Of a stretch of DNA of 30,465 nt, positions 21,493 to 30,465 are shown one piece after another. The notes beneath the pieces were generated by a model. It was not told the origin of the DNA, made no database searches, and saw only the letters and a program-made list of their open reading frames with translations. A program made the position numbers and the translations under genes. Source of the DNA: Seiridium cupressi. Lineage: Eukaryota; Ascomycota; Sordariomycetes; Amphisphaeriales; Sporocadaceae. How positions within the stretch are numbered: position 1 is the first letter of the stretch; each line of letters opens with the position of its first letter. Location: NCBI GenBank assembly GCA_036674765.1, contig JARVKI010000182.1:1-30465 (forward strand), read 5' to 3'.

Positions 21493-22262
21493 GATGTGTG
21501 ATTGCTCTTGATTGAGACGACCGAAGCGCAACAGCTTGTGGCAGAAGACAACAGGAATGTTGAGAAAGAAGGAAGAGCTCTGGGACAAAAGAACCGGGAC
21601 AGCCAAGATATCCCAAATTTCATCGAGCAGTATTTCATCTGTCACACAATGAGGCCTTCCTCCAACGAAGCTCATACGATCTCCAAAAAGTCGCAGTCAG
21701 CTACCCCAAGAATCAGTTACCCCAACTGGGGGTGGTGTGTGCAGTGGGGTGAAGGAATCCTTCTTACCTGCATATGTAAAAAAGCCGAGATGGTGTGCAG
21801 GCACTATAAGTGTCTGACCGAGCCGTAGTAAGCCAATCAGCACACCGATCGATAGCAATAGACCACATGCATGTCACTTATACTATATCTCGTGAATGCC
21901 TCAACTTCGGCTCGGTTCGGAAACCCGCTTCCATACATACTGTCTGTGGTGGAAGGCGGGTGCACGAGATGAGCTGGTCTTACATCAGACGGCCGTCTGG
22001 CTGGGATGCCAACAGAAGATGGTGTCGGAAGTCAAGCGATGGATGCATGGGCAAAGTTCAATCGAGATCGACGAACTGCTCGGTATATTGTTAGTGGTGA
22101 GGAGGATTGCATAGACGTCCGAAGACGTCTCGTGGGCGAGGCTCTGCTACGAGGAAGGGCAAGTATATATCCCGATAGGCCAAGATAATTGGGTAAAACA
22201 AGTACCCGCCTGCCACCTTTCTCTTAGGCTGCTCTTTCTTGCCAAGACGAGTTGAGAAGATC
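21493..22262. other. Divergent intergenic region
   Basis: This lies between the start of the Ser-rich protein gene (minus) and the start of the PIR-like gene (plus), so it should contain both promoters. A TATA-like AAGTATATAT lies at 22161-22170, about 95 bp before the PIR-like ATG. Short ORFs around 21810-22188 are unsupported. Confidence 0.45.
22161..22170 (+). promoter_or_regulatory. TATA box candidate of the PIR-like gene
   Basis: AAGTATATAT lies 93 nt upstream of the ATG at 22263, a normal distance for a fungal TATA element with a short leader. Confidence 0.4.
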
Positions 22263-23131
22263 ATGAAGCTCGTCGACTTGATTCTCTTTGCAAGTCTAGT
22301 TGCATCTGCCTCTGCTGGGTCTCAACTCAGAAGAGGCACAAGCAGCGCTTCTGGCTGCTGCAAGTTCATTTTGACTGCCGGCGCTCCATTTAGTTGTCCT
22401 GCCGGCCAGCTTCCGGACGGCCAAATCCGTCTGAATGGTTCTGAGCCCACTTCTACAATCTGCATTGATCAGGGAGGGAAAATCACTGATCACAATTGCT
22501 ATGGTTGCATAGTCACAGGTGAGACAGCCACCACCCAGTCCTGATATGCTCTCTTCCTCATGCCGCTGTAGACCCGCCAACAACTCAGATTCAATGCAAT
22601 AAAGGAGCCGATCCCGTAGCGGGCTTCTCCATAGGCTCTGATGAGACACTGCACTATCAAAGCTCTTCTCACTTCTACGCTTGTCCGGCCAGAGATACGG
22701 AATGGAACATTTACGTGTCTCCTAATTTCGGGCAACCCAAATGTGTTCCCGTCACATTGGTGGCAGACGGCTGTGGTACCCAGACGCAATCCTGCTCTGC
22801 TCCTCCTGCGTCCACAGTGTACCAGACCCAGGTTACAACTCAGTGGATGACCCAGTGGATGACCCAGACGGTTAACAACAATAACACGTCCGTCATGACG
22901 ACCACCGAAACGGAGACAGATACAGAGACAGAAACCATCACACAGCCCTGCACGTCTTCAACCAAGTCTGGCTGTAACAAGTGTTCTCGGAAGACGACAC
23001 TGCCGTCAAGTAGCAGCTGTTCGTCCACTTCCAGCAGCTTCACAGGTTGGAACTCAACCACCACGATGTGCACAAAGTGCCTGGGATCAGGTACCTCAAT
23101 GTACCAAACTTCGACCACGAACTCGTCCTAG
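22263..23131 (+). CDS. Secreted PIR-like cell-wall protein
   Basis: Residues 1-18 form a signal peptide (MKLVDLILFASLVASASA). The mature part begins with a Cys pair (GCCKF) and carries QLPDGQIRLNG, CIDQGGKITD and, after splicing, a QIQCNKGADPVAGFSI and HFYACPARDTEWNIYVSP segment. This matches the fungal PIR1-like C-terminal cell-wall domain as I know it. Exons 22263-22518 and 22572-23131 are joined over a 53-nt intron (GTGAGA..TGTAG), giving 271 residues. The C-terminal 90 residues are Ser/Thr-rich with short repeats: WMTQ twice and an alternating TETETDTETET run, likely heavily O-mannosylated. Cysteines CNKC and CTKC are scattered there. No obvious GPI signal is present, so covalent or disulfide wall attachment is possible. 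Confidence 0.85.
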
Positions 23132-24018
23132 TGTGGCTACAGCGCCTGAAGGATTTTGGGTATCTGCTGAAAAACTGCTGGCAATGCAGGAGACGAGGGA
23201 ACACATTCTTTTACTGCGACACTGTCTTTTATCTTTGATTCATGCCGCGTTGGAATTCTTCACAAGTGTTAGTTCTGTAGTGAATTGAGCAAATGAATAC
23301 TGTTTGCTTGATGTGTACGTCACGCACGAAGGGATGAGGTCGGCTCGACGGCGTTGTTTCCTGTTGTCATATATTTACTTCGCCATTATTCTTGCGGGAC
23401 TATAACCAAGCCTCATAGAAGAGTCGCCCCACCGTGGTGCAAGTCAATGCATTGCAGGTTCGAACATTGCCAATTGGAGTAGGTACCCACAGTGCGTTAT
23501 AGACTTGGCATGTACTGCGCTATCTAGCAGATTTCAGATAGTGTACGAATATCTTCCTCAATCGTCAAATAAGATAGCTGATCTTTACGTGTCTGAAGAG
23601 GCATGTATGGCTTCCAATTACAATGTCACCGAGTTTGGTTCATACGGTTTTGTTTTCGAATGACATGTTGCGTTCAAAGGCAATCGTCTACTTCTACGTA
23701 GGAACAATCAGAGTGCTGTACTCCTTGCCTAGGTACATAAACTCTATCTGAGTCAGCCTACATTAGATCAAAGCGGGGTGAATGTGGGGTGGGTAATGTA
23801 GTTAACGATACAGTACCGGACAGTGAACAATGAAACCTGGTTGGCATCCTTGCAGTGGCGTCGTGGCACATTGGCTTCCACAATACAAACTATTTCACGG
23901 TACTACCTCCTTCGGTGGCCTCGACTAGTGGCTCCACCACCCGACGACTATAATCAGATAATCTTGACAGAAGGTCTTCCACGCAATCCTCCACAACTGC
24001 AACGCTCAACAAGCCACC
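23132..24018. other. Intergenic region, no supported gene
   Basis: This follows the PIR-like gene and precedes the ORF at 24019. A GGTTCGAAC word near 23458-23466 resembles a tRNA B box, but there is no cloverleaf around it. No other structure is seen. Confidence 0.45.
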
Positions 24019-24813
24019 ATGACATCCGAACCCCTCATCAACGACGCGTCCTACGGCCTCCTAGCCTTCGACCATTTCATAGCCCAGAACTTCGATCTTA
24101 CTCAGCCTCAGGCCAGCGACCCGCACCAATATTGCGAGCTCGCGCTTCGGTACCTTCGCTTAACACCCGTAGAGCGCTTCCCGTATCACAGCTGCACCTT
24201 TGAAGAGAGTCCCGAGCCACCGCTGCCGTCTGGTACCGTCGACCGCGCGCTGCGCCCCTTTCAGAAGCCGCGCGAACGGAATGCGAGCGTGCGCCGCGGT
24301 ACTACGGGCGGCATCGAGCATCCCCTCTGGCTGCGCACTTGCTCTGCGCCCGACTTGGCACCGCGCTACGAGGAGCTGCGATCGCAGTGTGAGGTTGGGG
24401 GTGTGTATGCCGTGGATGCGGCGGATTGTTTCGACAATGCTGCACTTTATGACGCCCAGAAGGACGAGGTCGGGGCTGGGGACCGGGATGGAGTTGGGGA
24501 GGGCAATGCTGGGTTGAGGGCTTTGATACTCCGTGTCCCGATGCTAGCAGATGTTGTTCAATACAGCTATCCCGAGGACGAGGAGTTCTGGCGGGAGCAG
24601 GAAGGAGAGCCATTGGAGGTTCCTCCTGAGCAGGAGGCGTCGGAGAGAGCCAGTATGAGGGCTAAGTGGCTTCTTTATCTGGTCGATGAAGAAGTGCTGC
24701 GGGAAGAGAACGGTCTGGTAAAGATGCTGTGGATGGATGTTCATAGACGTTGCCGTATGGCGAACTCGCACGCATCCAGGTCGCATGGCTGGGTTCAGGG
24801 GCGTATTGGCTGA
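24019..24813 (+). CDS. Uncharacterised acidic protein, intronless (264 aa)
   Basis: This is a single open frame with a good start context (GCCACCATGAC) and GC-rich third positions, unlike its surroundings. No signal peptide or membrane helix is seen. The N-terminal third is mixed polar and aromatic (SYGLLAFDHFIAQNF, YCELALRYLRLTPVERFPYH). The centre has Cys residues (RTCSAPDLAPRYEEL, CEVGGVYAVDAADCFDN) followed by a Gly/Asp/Glu loop. The C-terminal part is rich in acidic and helical residues (YPEDEEFWREQEGE, RAKWLLYLVDEEV). No family was recognised. The coding composition and 264-codon length make chance unlikely. Likely cytoplasmic or nuclear. Confidence 0.7.
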   Translation: MTSEPLINDASYGLLAFDHFIAQNFDLTQPQASDPHQYCELALRYLRLTPVERFPYHSCTFEESPEPPLPSGTVDRALRPFQKPRERNASVRRGTTGGIEHPLWLRTCSAPDLAPRYEELRSQCEVGGVYAVDAADCFDNAALYDAQKDEVGAGDRDGVGEGNAGLRALILRVPMLADVVQYSYPEDEEFWREQEGEPLEVPPEQEASERASMRAKWLLYLVDEEVLREENGLVKMLWMDVHRRCRMANSHASRSHGWVQGRIG

Positions 24814-25059
24814 CGGGAGATGACTGTCGATGATGGTTGAGGACGAGACGGGCGGGGATGAGGAAGGATGGCAGATGGATTTGGTATTTTAGAAGCCGAA
24901 TCTTCAGGTATGTACTCGCCATGAAGTAACGTTTTGTATTTATTTGCTTTACTACCCAAATAGCTCAAGTTTAAAGTGACTTGAATGCATGCATCGAGAC
25001 TATGGATGAAGGGATAAATAAAGGGTTCCTAGATGCCACTACCGAGTATATTCAAAGTA
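24814..25059. other. 3' intergenic region between convergent genes
   Basis: This short interval lies between the stop of the 24019-24813 gene (plus) and the stop of the LysM relic (minus). An ATAAATAAAG-type polyadenylation-like word lies near 25013-25022. Confidence 0.5.
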
Positions 25060-26276
25060 CTAAATAGCCGGTGCAGTCGGGGTCGGACTGGCGGCCTCGT
25101 TGCTGGCGGTGGGGTCACCAAAGGCCATAGTAACCGTGGGCATTTCCGGCCAGTACTCTTTCGCCGCCGACGGCGTGCCATTGGTGCCCAAGGTCGACCA
25201 CGCCTCCCAATTGCCGGGAATCGTCCATGTTGTGGTCCAGTTGACTCGTACATCACCGTCGTACTCTGCTGTGCCTGGTGGCCTGGATTCAACAGTACCG
25301 TAAGCTGACGGCAACCATTGAAGGGTAACATTTGATTACTCACGAGATACATATTGTTCTATTGACGAGGGCATCAATGTTGCTGCAGTCGTGATACAGA
25401 ATCGGGTTCCATGCCGGCAGCTCTGTCAACGTGAAGGCCTCGTCCTTCGACATGTCTCTGCATGTTTCGCCTGATGCAACCTGGTGCTGCCGTTAATTTT
25501 GACCTCGACTGAATGCTGATGGAAACTCCCACCATGCACATTGTGCTTACCTTGTGTAACGTACAGCATTCTTGAATGCATACCTTTGCTCCGACGGGCA
25601 GACTAGTGCACCGGAAGTCGAGCGAATTTTGGTACAAAAATCCGTCCAACGCCACCGCGAAATCATCCACAATAGACTCACAAGTGTCGTTGGCTTGGAC
25701 TTCATAGTATTCTCCAGAGTTGCACGTAATGATAGGTAAGGGCGTGCTTTACCCCCGTCGTTAGCCAGTCTGCTCGGCATGTGTGCATACTGAAAGAAAA
25801 CTCACTAGGGTGTCGGTGGTTCTCTTGTGATCGTACTATATGGGTAATCAGTCGGATTGGCGCTGCACGAAGAAAGAATTGAGCTGAACGTCTGGTCGTC
25901 AATCCGCCAATCGCCGTAAAGTGAGTCTAGCATTTTTGTTTCAATTTTCAACATGCAATCGTCGCAAGCTCCTAGTGTGCCGTTGATCAGACCAGGCAAA
26001 CAGTACTCGTCACAATCATCTCTAATTCCAAGAGTTCCGTGAGCATTGGTGATAACACCACACAGCAAAGTGCTTCGCTCACTTATCAGTCAAACAAGAC
26101 ATCTCCTGGGCCCAAACCAAAGGCTCTGTCACCGAAGAAACAGAGAAGTTGGCGTTTATGTTCGTAAAATTTGCATTGATGACCGTGACATTCGTCAAAT
26201 TGCCGTACGAGTACAGGGTTGAACCACATTTGTCCTGGACATTGTCCACCCAAGTCTGCCAGTGAGCGTAGACACA
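25060..26276 (-). pseudogene. LysM-domain protein gene, frameshifted, 5' end missing
   Basis: The LysM motif binds chitin or other N-acetylglucosamine polymers; fungal secreted LysM proteins act at walls or dampen host chitin sensing. Downstream exons splice well: 25806 leftward from the Cys-rich domain (DDCDEYCLPGLINGTLGAC); 25551-25746 (59-nt intron, GTGAGT..AAG) with LysM 1 (YYEVQANDTCESI); and about 25351-25480 (donor at 25343 or 25350) with LysM 2 (GETCRDMSKDEAF, PAWNPILYHDC). The last exon, 25060-25304, ends in a Thr/Pro-rich tail, but the preceding splice phase is uncertain. The upstream segment (26090-26276, KCGSTLYSYGNLTNVTVIN) is in another frame. One extra base near 26080-26088 separates it, with no usable intron. 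No signal-peptide exon was found before the stop at 26277-26279. I infer a broken or rearranged gene; a complex gene model or an assembly fault remains possible. Confidence 0.75.
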
Positions 26277-26427
26277 TTAGCGAGGCAATCCCCAACAACC
26301 CCACAGAGGACAACCCATTGCCAAGCTCCGGAATGACAACGGCTGGACGCGCAAGGGTGCTTGGGGCGATAATCGTCAACGGCTGGCCTCATACCCAGCT
26401 AACGAGCCCCAACCGCCCATCGCAGGC

Positions 26428-27235
26428 ATGAGCCAGGCTGTATGTCACAACTATAGACTCACTGTGAATAACTATCACTAACGCTCGACGTAGGACCGTA
26501 GCGATCCAAACAACCTGGGATGGTTCCAAAAGCGCAACTTCACTGTACAGCTGGCCTACACGGCCACCTCCAATCCATCGGCCAGCGCGTTCCGGCCGTC
26601 GTCTTTCACAGCCGGCCGGATTCAGAACCCATCGGACGGCCAAGCCCAGCAGCCGTCGACCCAAGCGGGGAAAGCCAACGACGGCGGCTGGATTATTTGC
26701 GCCGTCAACATCCAGGGCCAGCAGTGGTACAGTTACTCGAGCTTCAACGGCTGGTGCTGGGACGGCCAGAGCACGCGCGACATTTGGAACCGCGCCACGT
26801 ACGGCACGCTGTTCGGGACCTTCGTGCTCCCGCAGCAGCTCAGCTACTTTGCCTGTAAGATCGATTTCCAGGGCTCGTCGGGCTTGGCCAAGCGCGATCA
26901 GGTGCCCTTGGGCTTCTTCGGGAATGATCCCATCTATAGCATGTCAAGTCCCTTCCCTCTTCTGGTAGGCTAGATGTTATTCATCGATGCGCAATACTAA
27001 CAAAAGCGAAACACAGATATTGAGCGCGTTCAAGGGCCGAATACAACATTTACAGTCGATGTTCCTTTGGATCAGATGCCCGAGGCTGCTCTACGAATAC
27101 GGGAGGTCCAACGGGTAAGTTTGAAGCAGGACGCTTGATCGTTGCGATAATCTGCTAACAAGAATACAGGAACGGGCTGCCGAGTTTGATGCCATTCAAA
27201 AGCTGCGGTTACATAATTTCAAGAATCTTGAATGA
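26428..27235 (+). CDS. Uncharacterised four-exon gene, Trp-rich domain
   Basis: The gene has excellent splice signals: exons 26428-26439, 26494-26947, 27017-27114 and 27170-27235. Introns are 54, 69 and 55 nt, with CTAAC branch sites in all three and GTATGT, GTCCCT and GTAAGT donors. Starting at ATG 26428 gives 209 residues. The frame is also open further upstream, back to 26281, and reads as protein-like (NDNGWTRKGAWGDNRQRLAS), so the true N-terminus may lie there. The central region is rich in Trp, Tyr and Gly with paired Cys (GWIICAVNIQGQQWYSYSS, NGWCWDGQSTRDIWN, SYFACKIDF). It is followed by a tail with VDVPLDQMPEAALRIREVQ, rich in charged residues. I do not recognise the family. No signal peptide follows from the modelled start. 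It lies next to the LysM relic. Confidence 0.68.
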
Positions 27236-27523
27236 TGATTGGAGTTCTATCAAGCTTTCGTAATGATGTACACCGTCTGGAGAGATTTCCGTAGGAGTTG
27301 AGCCCCTCTTACCTCGCTCTTCAGATTTCCGGCCGCAAGCGCTTGTTAGAGTTCCATTATGATATCTACTATATGCAGAAATATTAGAGATATCAGTTAA
27401 AGGGAAATGCTGCAAGTGGCTATTTTAGCTAGGAGCAAACTACAATATCCCCGGTGATCCCAACTAGACTAACCTTAGTTAGACTGATAGTGTGTGGGCG
27501 TTCCAATTGCATCACAGTGCGAA

Positions 27524-27585
27524 TTAGAGATGCTGTGGGTCTATATCGTGCTAGGTTAGAGATGTGGGGGGTCGTATATCGTTTA
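27524..27585. repeat. Two imperfect ~28-bp direct repeats
   Basis: Two copies of a TTAGAGATG..TGGG(G)TC.TATATCGT-like unit (about 27524-27550 and 27556-27583) are adjacent, with a few differences. This is a small local duplication in the intergenic region. Confidence 0.55.
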
Positions 27586-27641
27586 TCATGCCCATTCAGG
27601 AAATCGCTATTTCCGCTTTAGCTTTGCTCTCCACAGTTCCT

Positions 27642-27677
27642 TTACGTCCCTTACGTCCCTTACATCCCTTACATCAT
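27642..27677. repeat. Four-copy 9-bp tandem repeat (TTACGTCCC type)
   Basis: Two TTACGTCCC units are followed by TTACATCCC and a final degenerate TTACATCAT. The CG to CA change in units 3 and 4 is the transition expected at a methylated CpG on the opposite strand, or in a mutated repeat. Confidence 0.8.
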
Positions 27678-27960
27678 GCGTAGCAACGAAACTAAACTCC
27701 GGCCGTCCCATCGACCAAAGGAAAAGAATTCTGGCTTTAAGGTTTGGTTATGACAATAGAACGGCATACAGCTTCCGGTGGATTTGGGCCCCCGGATCTC
27801 CGGAGTTAGTTATTACAACACCGGAACGTGTTGTGCCACTTATGACCCGAGCTTGAAATTGGAGGCTCACATATAACACTACTTCCCCCCTGTGGTTCGT
27901 GTTACTCCATCATAAACCAACCAAGTTCGAAATCCACATTTAACATCAACAACAACAAAT

Positions 27961-28974
27961 ATGGCTTCCAACAAAGCAGCCTATCTCGTCGCTGTGAACA
28001 CCCCTCTCGAGGTCAAGTCGGCGCCATATCCAGAGCCAAAAGAGTTCGAGATCGTGGTGAAGAGCCGAGCCGTCGCCATCAACCCCGTGGATTATTTCAT
28101 GCAGCTATCTGGCCCGGCTGTCTTCCCGTGGCTGCAGCTACCCTCGATTTCGGGCTACGACGTGGCCGGTGAGGTCTCGGCTCTGGGCTCTGGCATCACC
28201 AAGTTCAAGGTCGGCGATCGCGTGGCGGGAACCGGGGCTGGTGCCTTTCAGGAATACGTTCCACTGAAGGAGCACATGGTGACGACTGTGCCGGAGTCGA
28301 TCACTTTCGAGCAAGCCTCGGTTCTGCCAATGTGCTTGGGCGTTGCTGTGAAATCGCTTTTCCACCCAGAATATCTAGCCCTCGATCCCCCCAAATCACA
28401 TGCTAAGCCAAATGGCAATGTCGTAATTGTCTGGGGTGGCTCGACTAGCGTTGGGAGTAATATCATCCAGTTGGCGAGGGCTGCAGGCTATGAGGTCATC
28501 ACGACAGCTTCGCAATCGAACTTCGACTACGTCAAAAAGCTGGGTGCCACTCAGGCCTTCGACTACAACAGCCCCTCCGTCAAGGATGACCTGCTAGCAG
28601 CCGTGAAAGGCAAGAAGATTGCTGGCGCTGTTGCGAATGGTGGTCTGGACCGTTCGACTTACCAGTCCATTGTGGAGACTCTCGCCACTGTTGTGCTCAG
28701 CTCGCCAGATCACCAAAAGCTGATTCCGCTGACCATGGTGCCCAACTTCCCCATTCCCGAGGGTGTCGAGACCAAATTTGTTGTGCCACTGAGAGGTGAC
28801 AAGGACGTCGCTGCGCCTATCTTCAACGACTATCTGCCTGGAGCTCTAGCTGATGGCTCTATTGTGCCTGCACCTGAGGCTCAAGTTACTGGCAAGGGTT
28901 TGGAGTCTATCCAGGAGGCGTATGATATACTCAAGAATGGTGTTTCGGCAAAGAAGGTCGTAGTGACTATTTGA
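27961..28974 (+). CDS. Zinc-independent medium-chain (enoyl reductase-like) dehydrogenase
   Basis: This intronless gene encodes 337 residues. It is an NADPH-dependent medium-chain reductase of the quinone-oxidoreductase/enoyl-reductase group, to which trans-acting polyketide enoyl reductases such as LovC also belong. The N-terminal GroES-like domain covers about residues 20-130 (INPVDYFMQL, SGYDVAGEV, GDRVAGTGAGAFQEY). The Rossmann cofactor motif GGSTSVG is at 159-165, followed by IIQLARAAGYEVITTAS. No structural zinc cysteines are seen, so it is probably zinc-free. The start is the ATG after CAACAACAACAAAT. The C-terminus ends KKVVVTI with no targeting signal. The substrate is unknown. No polyketide synthase lies in the window, so a biosynthetic role is only a possibility. 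Confidence 0.93.
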   Translation: MASNKAAYLVAVNTPLEVKSAPYPEPKEFEIVVKSRAVAINPVDYFMQLSGPAVFPWLQLPSISGYDVAGEVSALGSGITKFKVGDRVAGTGAGAFQEYVPLKEHMVTTVPESITFEQASVLPMCLGVAVKSLFHPEYLALDPPKSHAKPNGNVVIVWGGSTSVGSNIIQLARAAGYEVITTASQSNFDYVKKLGATQAFDYNSPSVKDDLLAAVKGKKIAGAVANGGLDRSTYQSIVETLATVVLSSPDHQKLIPLTMVPNFPIPEGVETKFVVPLRGDKDVAAPIFNDYLPGALADGSIVPAPEAQVTGKGLESIQEAYDILKNGVSAKKVVVTI

Positions 28975-29530
28975 GATGGATATCTAGCCTAAGGAATGGG
29001 TTCAGTTATCTATGAGAAGAGAGATATCAATCTTCACAGGTGATTCTTAATCGGTAAATAGTGGCTCTACGGAATAATTCGCTCTTCCGCTAGAGAACAA
29101 GCCAAATTGCTACACCCGATGGAGAGTGCGTGATCACCTGTTCTTCTACGGCTCTTCCAGGGATTTCTCAAAGCTGGGCAAAGCCAGAGATTCTTCAAAC
29201 ATCTTCATGTAGTTCGTCCTCGTAAATGTAGGCAACAATACGACGTGTCGCTATATAGAAGAAGAACAGCAATGAAAGGAGATGATCCTTGTGCAATGAT
29301 CCAGTATTTGATCCACCGCCGCCAGCCAGTCTAGACCTTGTTTCATTTTCCACTCTAGTCCTCAAAACCCCGCATTCTCTCAAAGCGGGCCCGGCTGGGA
29401 CTTCCCCTCTTTAAACGTTTGACCAGACACTAAGTTTCCTATCGAATGCCAAGCCAGACCACTTGTATATTGTTTAATCAGATTGTGGGTACGGCTCAAC
29501 TACTGAACTCGTGGTGACCAACGGAAACAA
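28975..29530. other. Intergenic region, no gene seen
   Basis: This is the 3' flank of the medium-chain reductase and presumed promoter of the second aldo-keto reductase. It contains only short frames without family resemblance and no strong repeat. Confidence 0.5.
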
Positions 29531-30434
29531 ATGGCTTCGCATGGTAAAGCCTATGAGCCCTTCGTTTATGGCACTGTTTGGAAGAGGGAACAAACCGCAT
29601 CTCTCGTTGCCAAAGCCCTACAAAACGACTTCAAATCATTTGACACGGCCTGCCAACCCAAGCATTACCGAGAAGATCTTGTTGGCCAGGCACTACGCGA
29701 TGCATTGTCTTCAGGCCACTTGAAAGGTCGCGCAGATGTACACGTTCGTTACATATCACTTTATCAACAGGGCATAAATAGTAGTATCACAGCAGGTTCA
29801 GACGAAGTTTTCGCGTCCAACCGCTCAGGATCCGTCTGATGTGCCTTATCCTCTAGACGCCCCTCTCGAAGATCAAATCCGAGCTTCTATCTCACGTTCT
29901 CTCCATAATCTTCGGCATGAGTAGGACGATTCGACCGCATACCTGGATTGCCTGATGTTGCATTCTCCGTATCCGGATTTCGAGGATACTATGAGAGCCT
30001 GGCGAGTCTTTGAGTCATATATACCGGAGAAAGTGCGGGTATTAGGAATATCCAACGCACGCTTCGAGACATTGAAACGGCTATATGATACAGCCGCTGT
30101 GAAACCAGCAATTGTTCAGTCACGCTTTCACCCCGAAACAGGGTTTGAAGGCCGAATGCGGAGCTTCTGTGCGGAAAAACGCATTATATTCCAGTCTCAT
30201 AAGGTCCTGAAGGGCAACAAGGAATTACTCCAAGATAAGGAATTAGGTCGAATCGGAAGTAGGATTGGCATCAGCGCAGAAACGATGTTGTATATGTCTA
30301 TACAAAGCCTTCATGGCCAGATACAGATCGTCAATGGCACCAAGAATGAAGATCACATGAGGGAAGACATGGATGCCTTGAGAGTATCTGTCAGACGCGA
30401 ATGCAGCAGCTGCGCTGACGCAGCGCACAGATAG
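29531..30434 (+). pseudogene. Aldo-keto reductase with a single nonsense codon
   Basis: This is an NADPH-dependent aldo-keto reductase of the short, diketo-gluconate reductase-like type, unrelated in detail to the one at 9630. Exons are 29531-29743 and 29796-30434. The 52-nt intron has an unusual GTTCGT donor and CAG acceptor; splicing joins ..DVH to VQTKF. The full frame would be about 283 residues. Catalytic residues are Asp38 (SFDTAC), Tyr46 (KHY), Lys75 (QTKF) and His127 (LMLHSPY). A TAG at 29922-29924 (codon 114) cuts the protein just before the catalytic His. The frame stays open for 170 more codons (VLGISNARFETL, NGTKNEDHMREDM) to the stop at 30432-30434, so decay is very recent, the base is wrong, or readthrough occurs. 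The C-terminus is complete in family terms. Confidence 0.82.
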
Positions 30435-30465
30435 CGTGAAACCACTAGTAAGGGATGAGACCCGG

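Larger units (their letters stand above)
27236..27960. other. Intergenic region with two short tandem repeats
   Basis: This is the 3' flank of the unknown gene and the promoter of the reductase at 27961. It contains the tandem repeats listed separately. A CATATAA-type TATA element lies near 27869-27876, and the leader ends in CAACAACAACAAAT directly before the ATG, typical of a highly initiated fungal start. No gene was seen. Confidence 0.5.

Noticed and set aside
23440..23475. tRNA-like B box (GGTTCGAAC) with a TGGTGCAAGTC A-box-like word
   Set aside because: The two boxes are only about 20 nt apart and no acceptor stem or anticodon arm can be formed, so this is not a tRNA gene.
24302..24613. 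103-codon minus-strand ORF opposite the 24019-24813 gene
   Set aside because: It is the antisense shadow of a GC-rich coding frame, rich in Pro/Arg/His as expected for antisense reading.

Overview
This is a filamentous ascomycete (fungal) genome segment, most like Eurotiomycetes (Aspergillus/Penicillium-type) in style. The evidence is that the genes are monocistronic, lie on both strands, and are interrupted by 46-88 nt GT-AG introns, many with CTAAC/CTGAC-like branch sites. The families are also typically fungal: a Zn2Cys6 regulator, an MCT-type MFS transporter, a LysM protein, a PIR-like cell-wall protein and a STAND-type N-terminal domain protein. No rRNA, tRNA, CRISPR or recognisable intact transposon was seen. 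The organism assignment is inference; no marker gene is present.

Layout. The window opens with 72 consecutive C, probably a contig end or assembly artefact, followed by about 4 kb with no gene I can support. A short-chain dehydrogenase (minus, 4149-5157) is complete except for one extra base in a C8 run. A long gene-poor stretch (5158-8977) carries an orphan promoter-like block and two strong hairpins. Then come a small membrane protein (8978-9217), an intact four-exon aldo-keto reductase (minus, 9630-10821) and an intact six-exon Zn2Cys6 transcription factor (minus, 11071-12711). A decayed MFS transporter (13723-14850) is divergent from the regulator. Together these three look like the remains of a small pathway locus. 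A protein with a STAND-type N-terminal domain (minus, 14988-16187) follows.

The right half holds a plant-type sulfite oxidase (18403-19642), an uncharacterised Ser-rich protein (minus, 20527-21492), a secreted PIR-like cell-wall protein (22263-23131) and an uncharacterised intronless gene (24019-24813). Next is a two-LysM protein gene that appears broken (minus, 25060-26276), placed head to head with an unfamiliar multi-exon gene (26428-27235). The window ends with an intact zinc-independent medium-chain reductase (27961-28974) and a second aldo-keto reductase carrying a single nonsense codon (29531-30434).

The strongest overall signal is the density of near-intact but broken genes: four in 30 kb, beside intact redox enzymes and a regulator. 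This suggests an accessory region in decay, although the homopolymer frameshift could be a sequencing error. Exon boundaries were worked out by eye from reading frame, splice sites and family expectation. I found no clearly new system. The best candidates for something undescribed are the gene at 26428-27235 and the LysM junction beside it.
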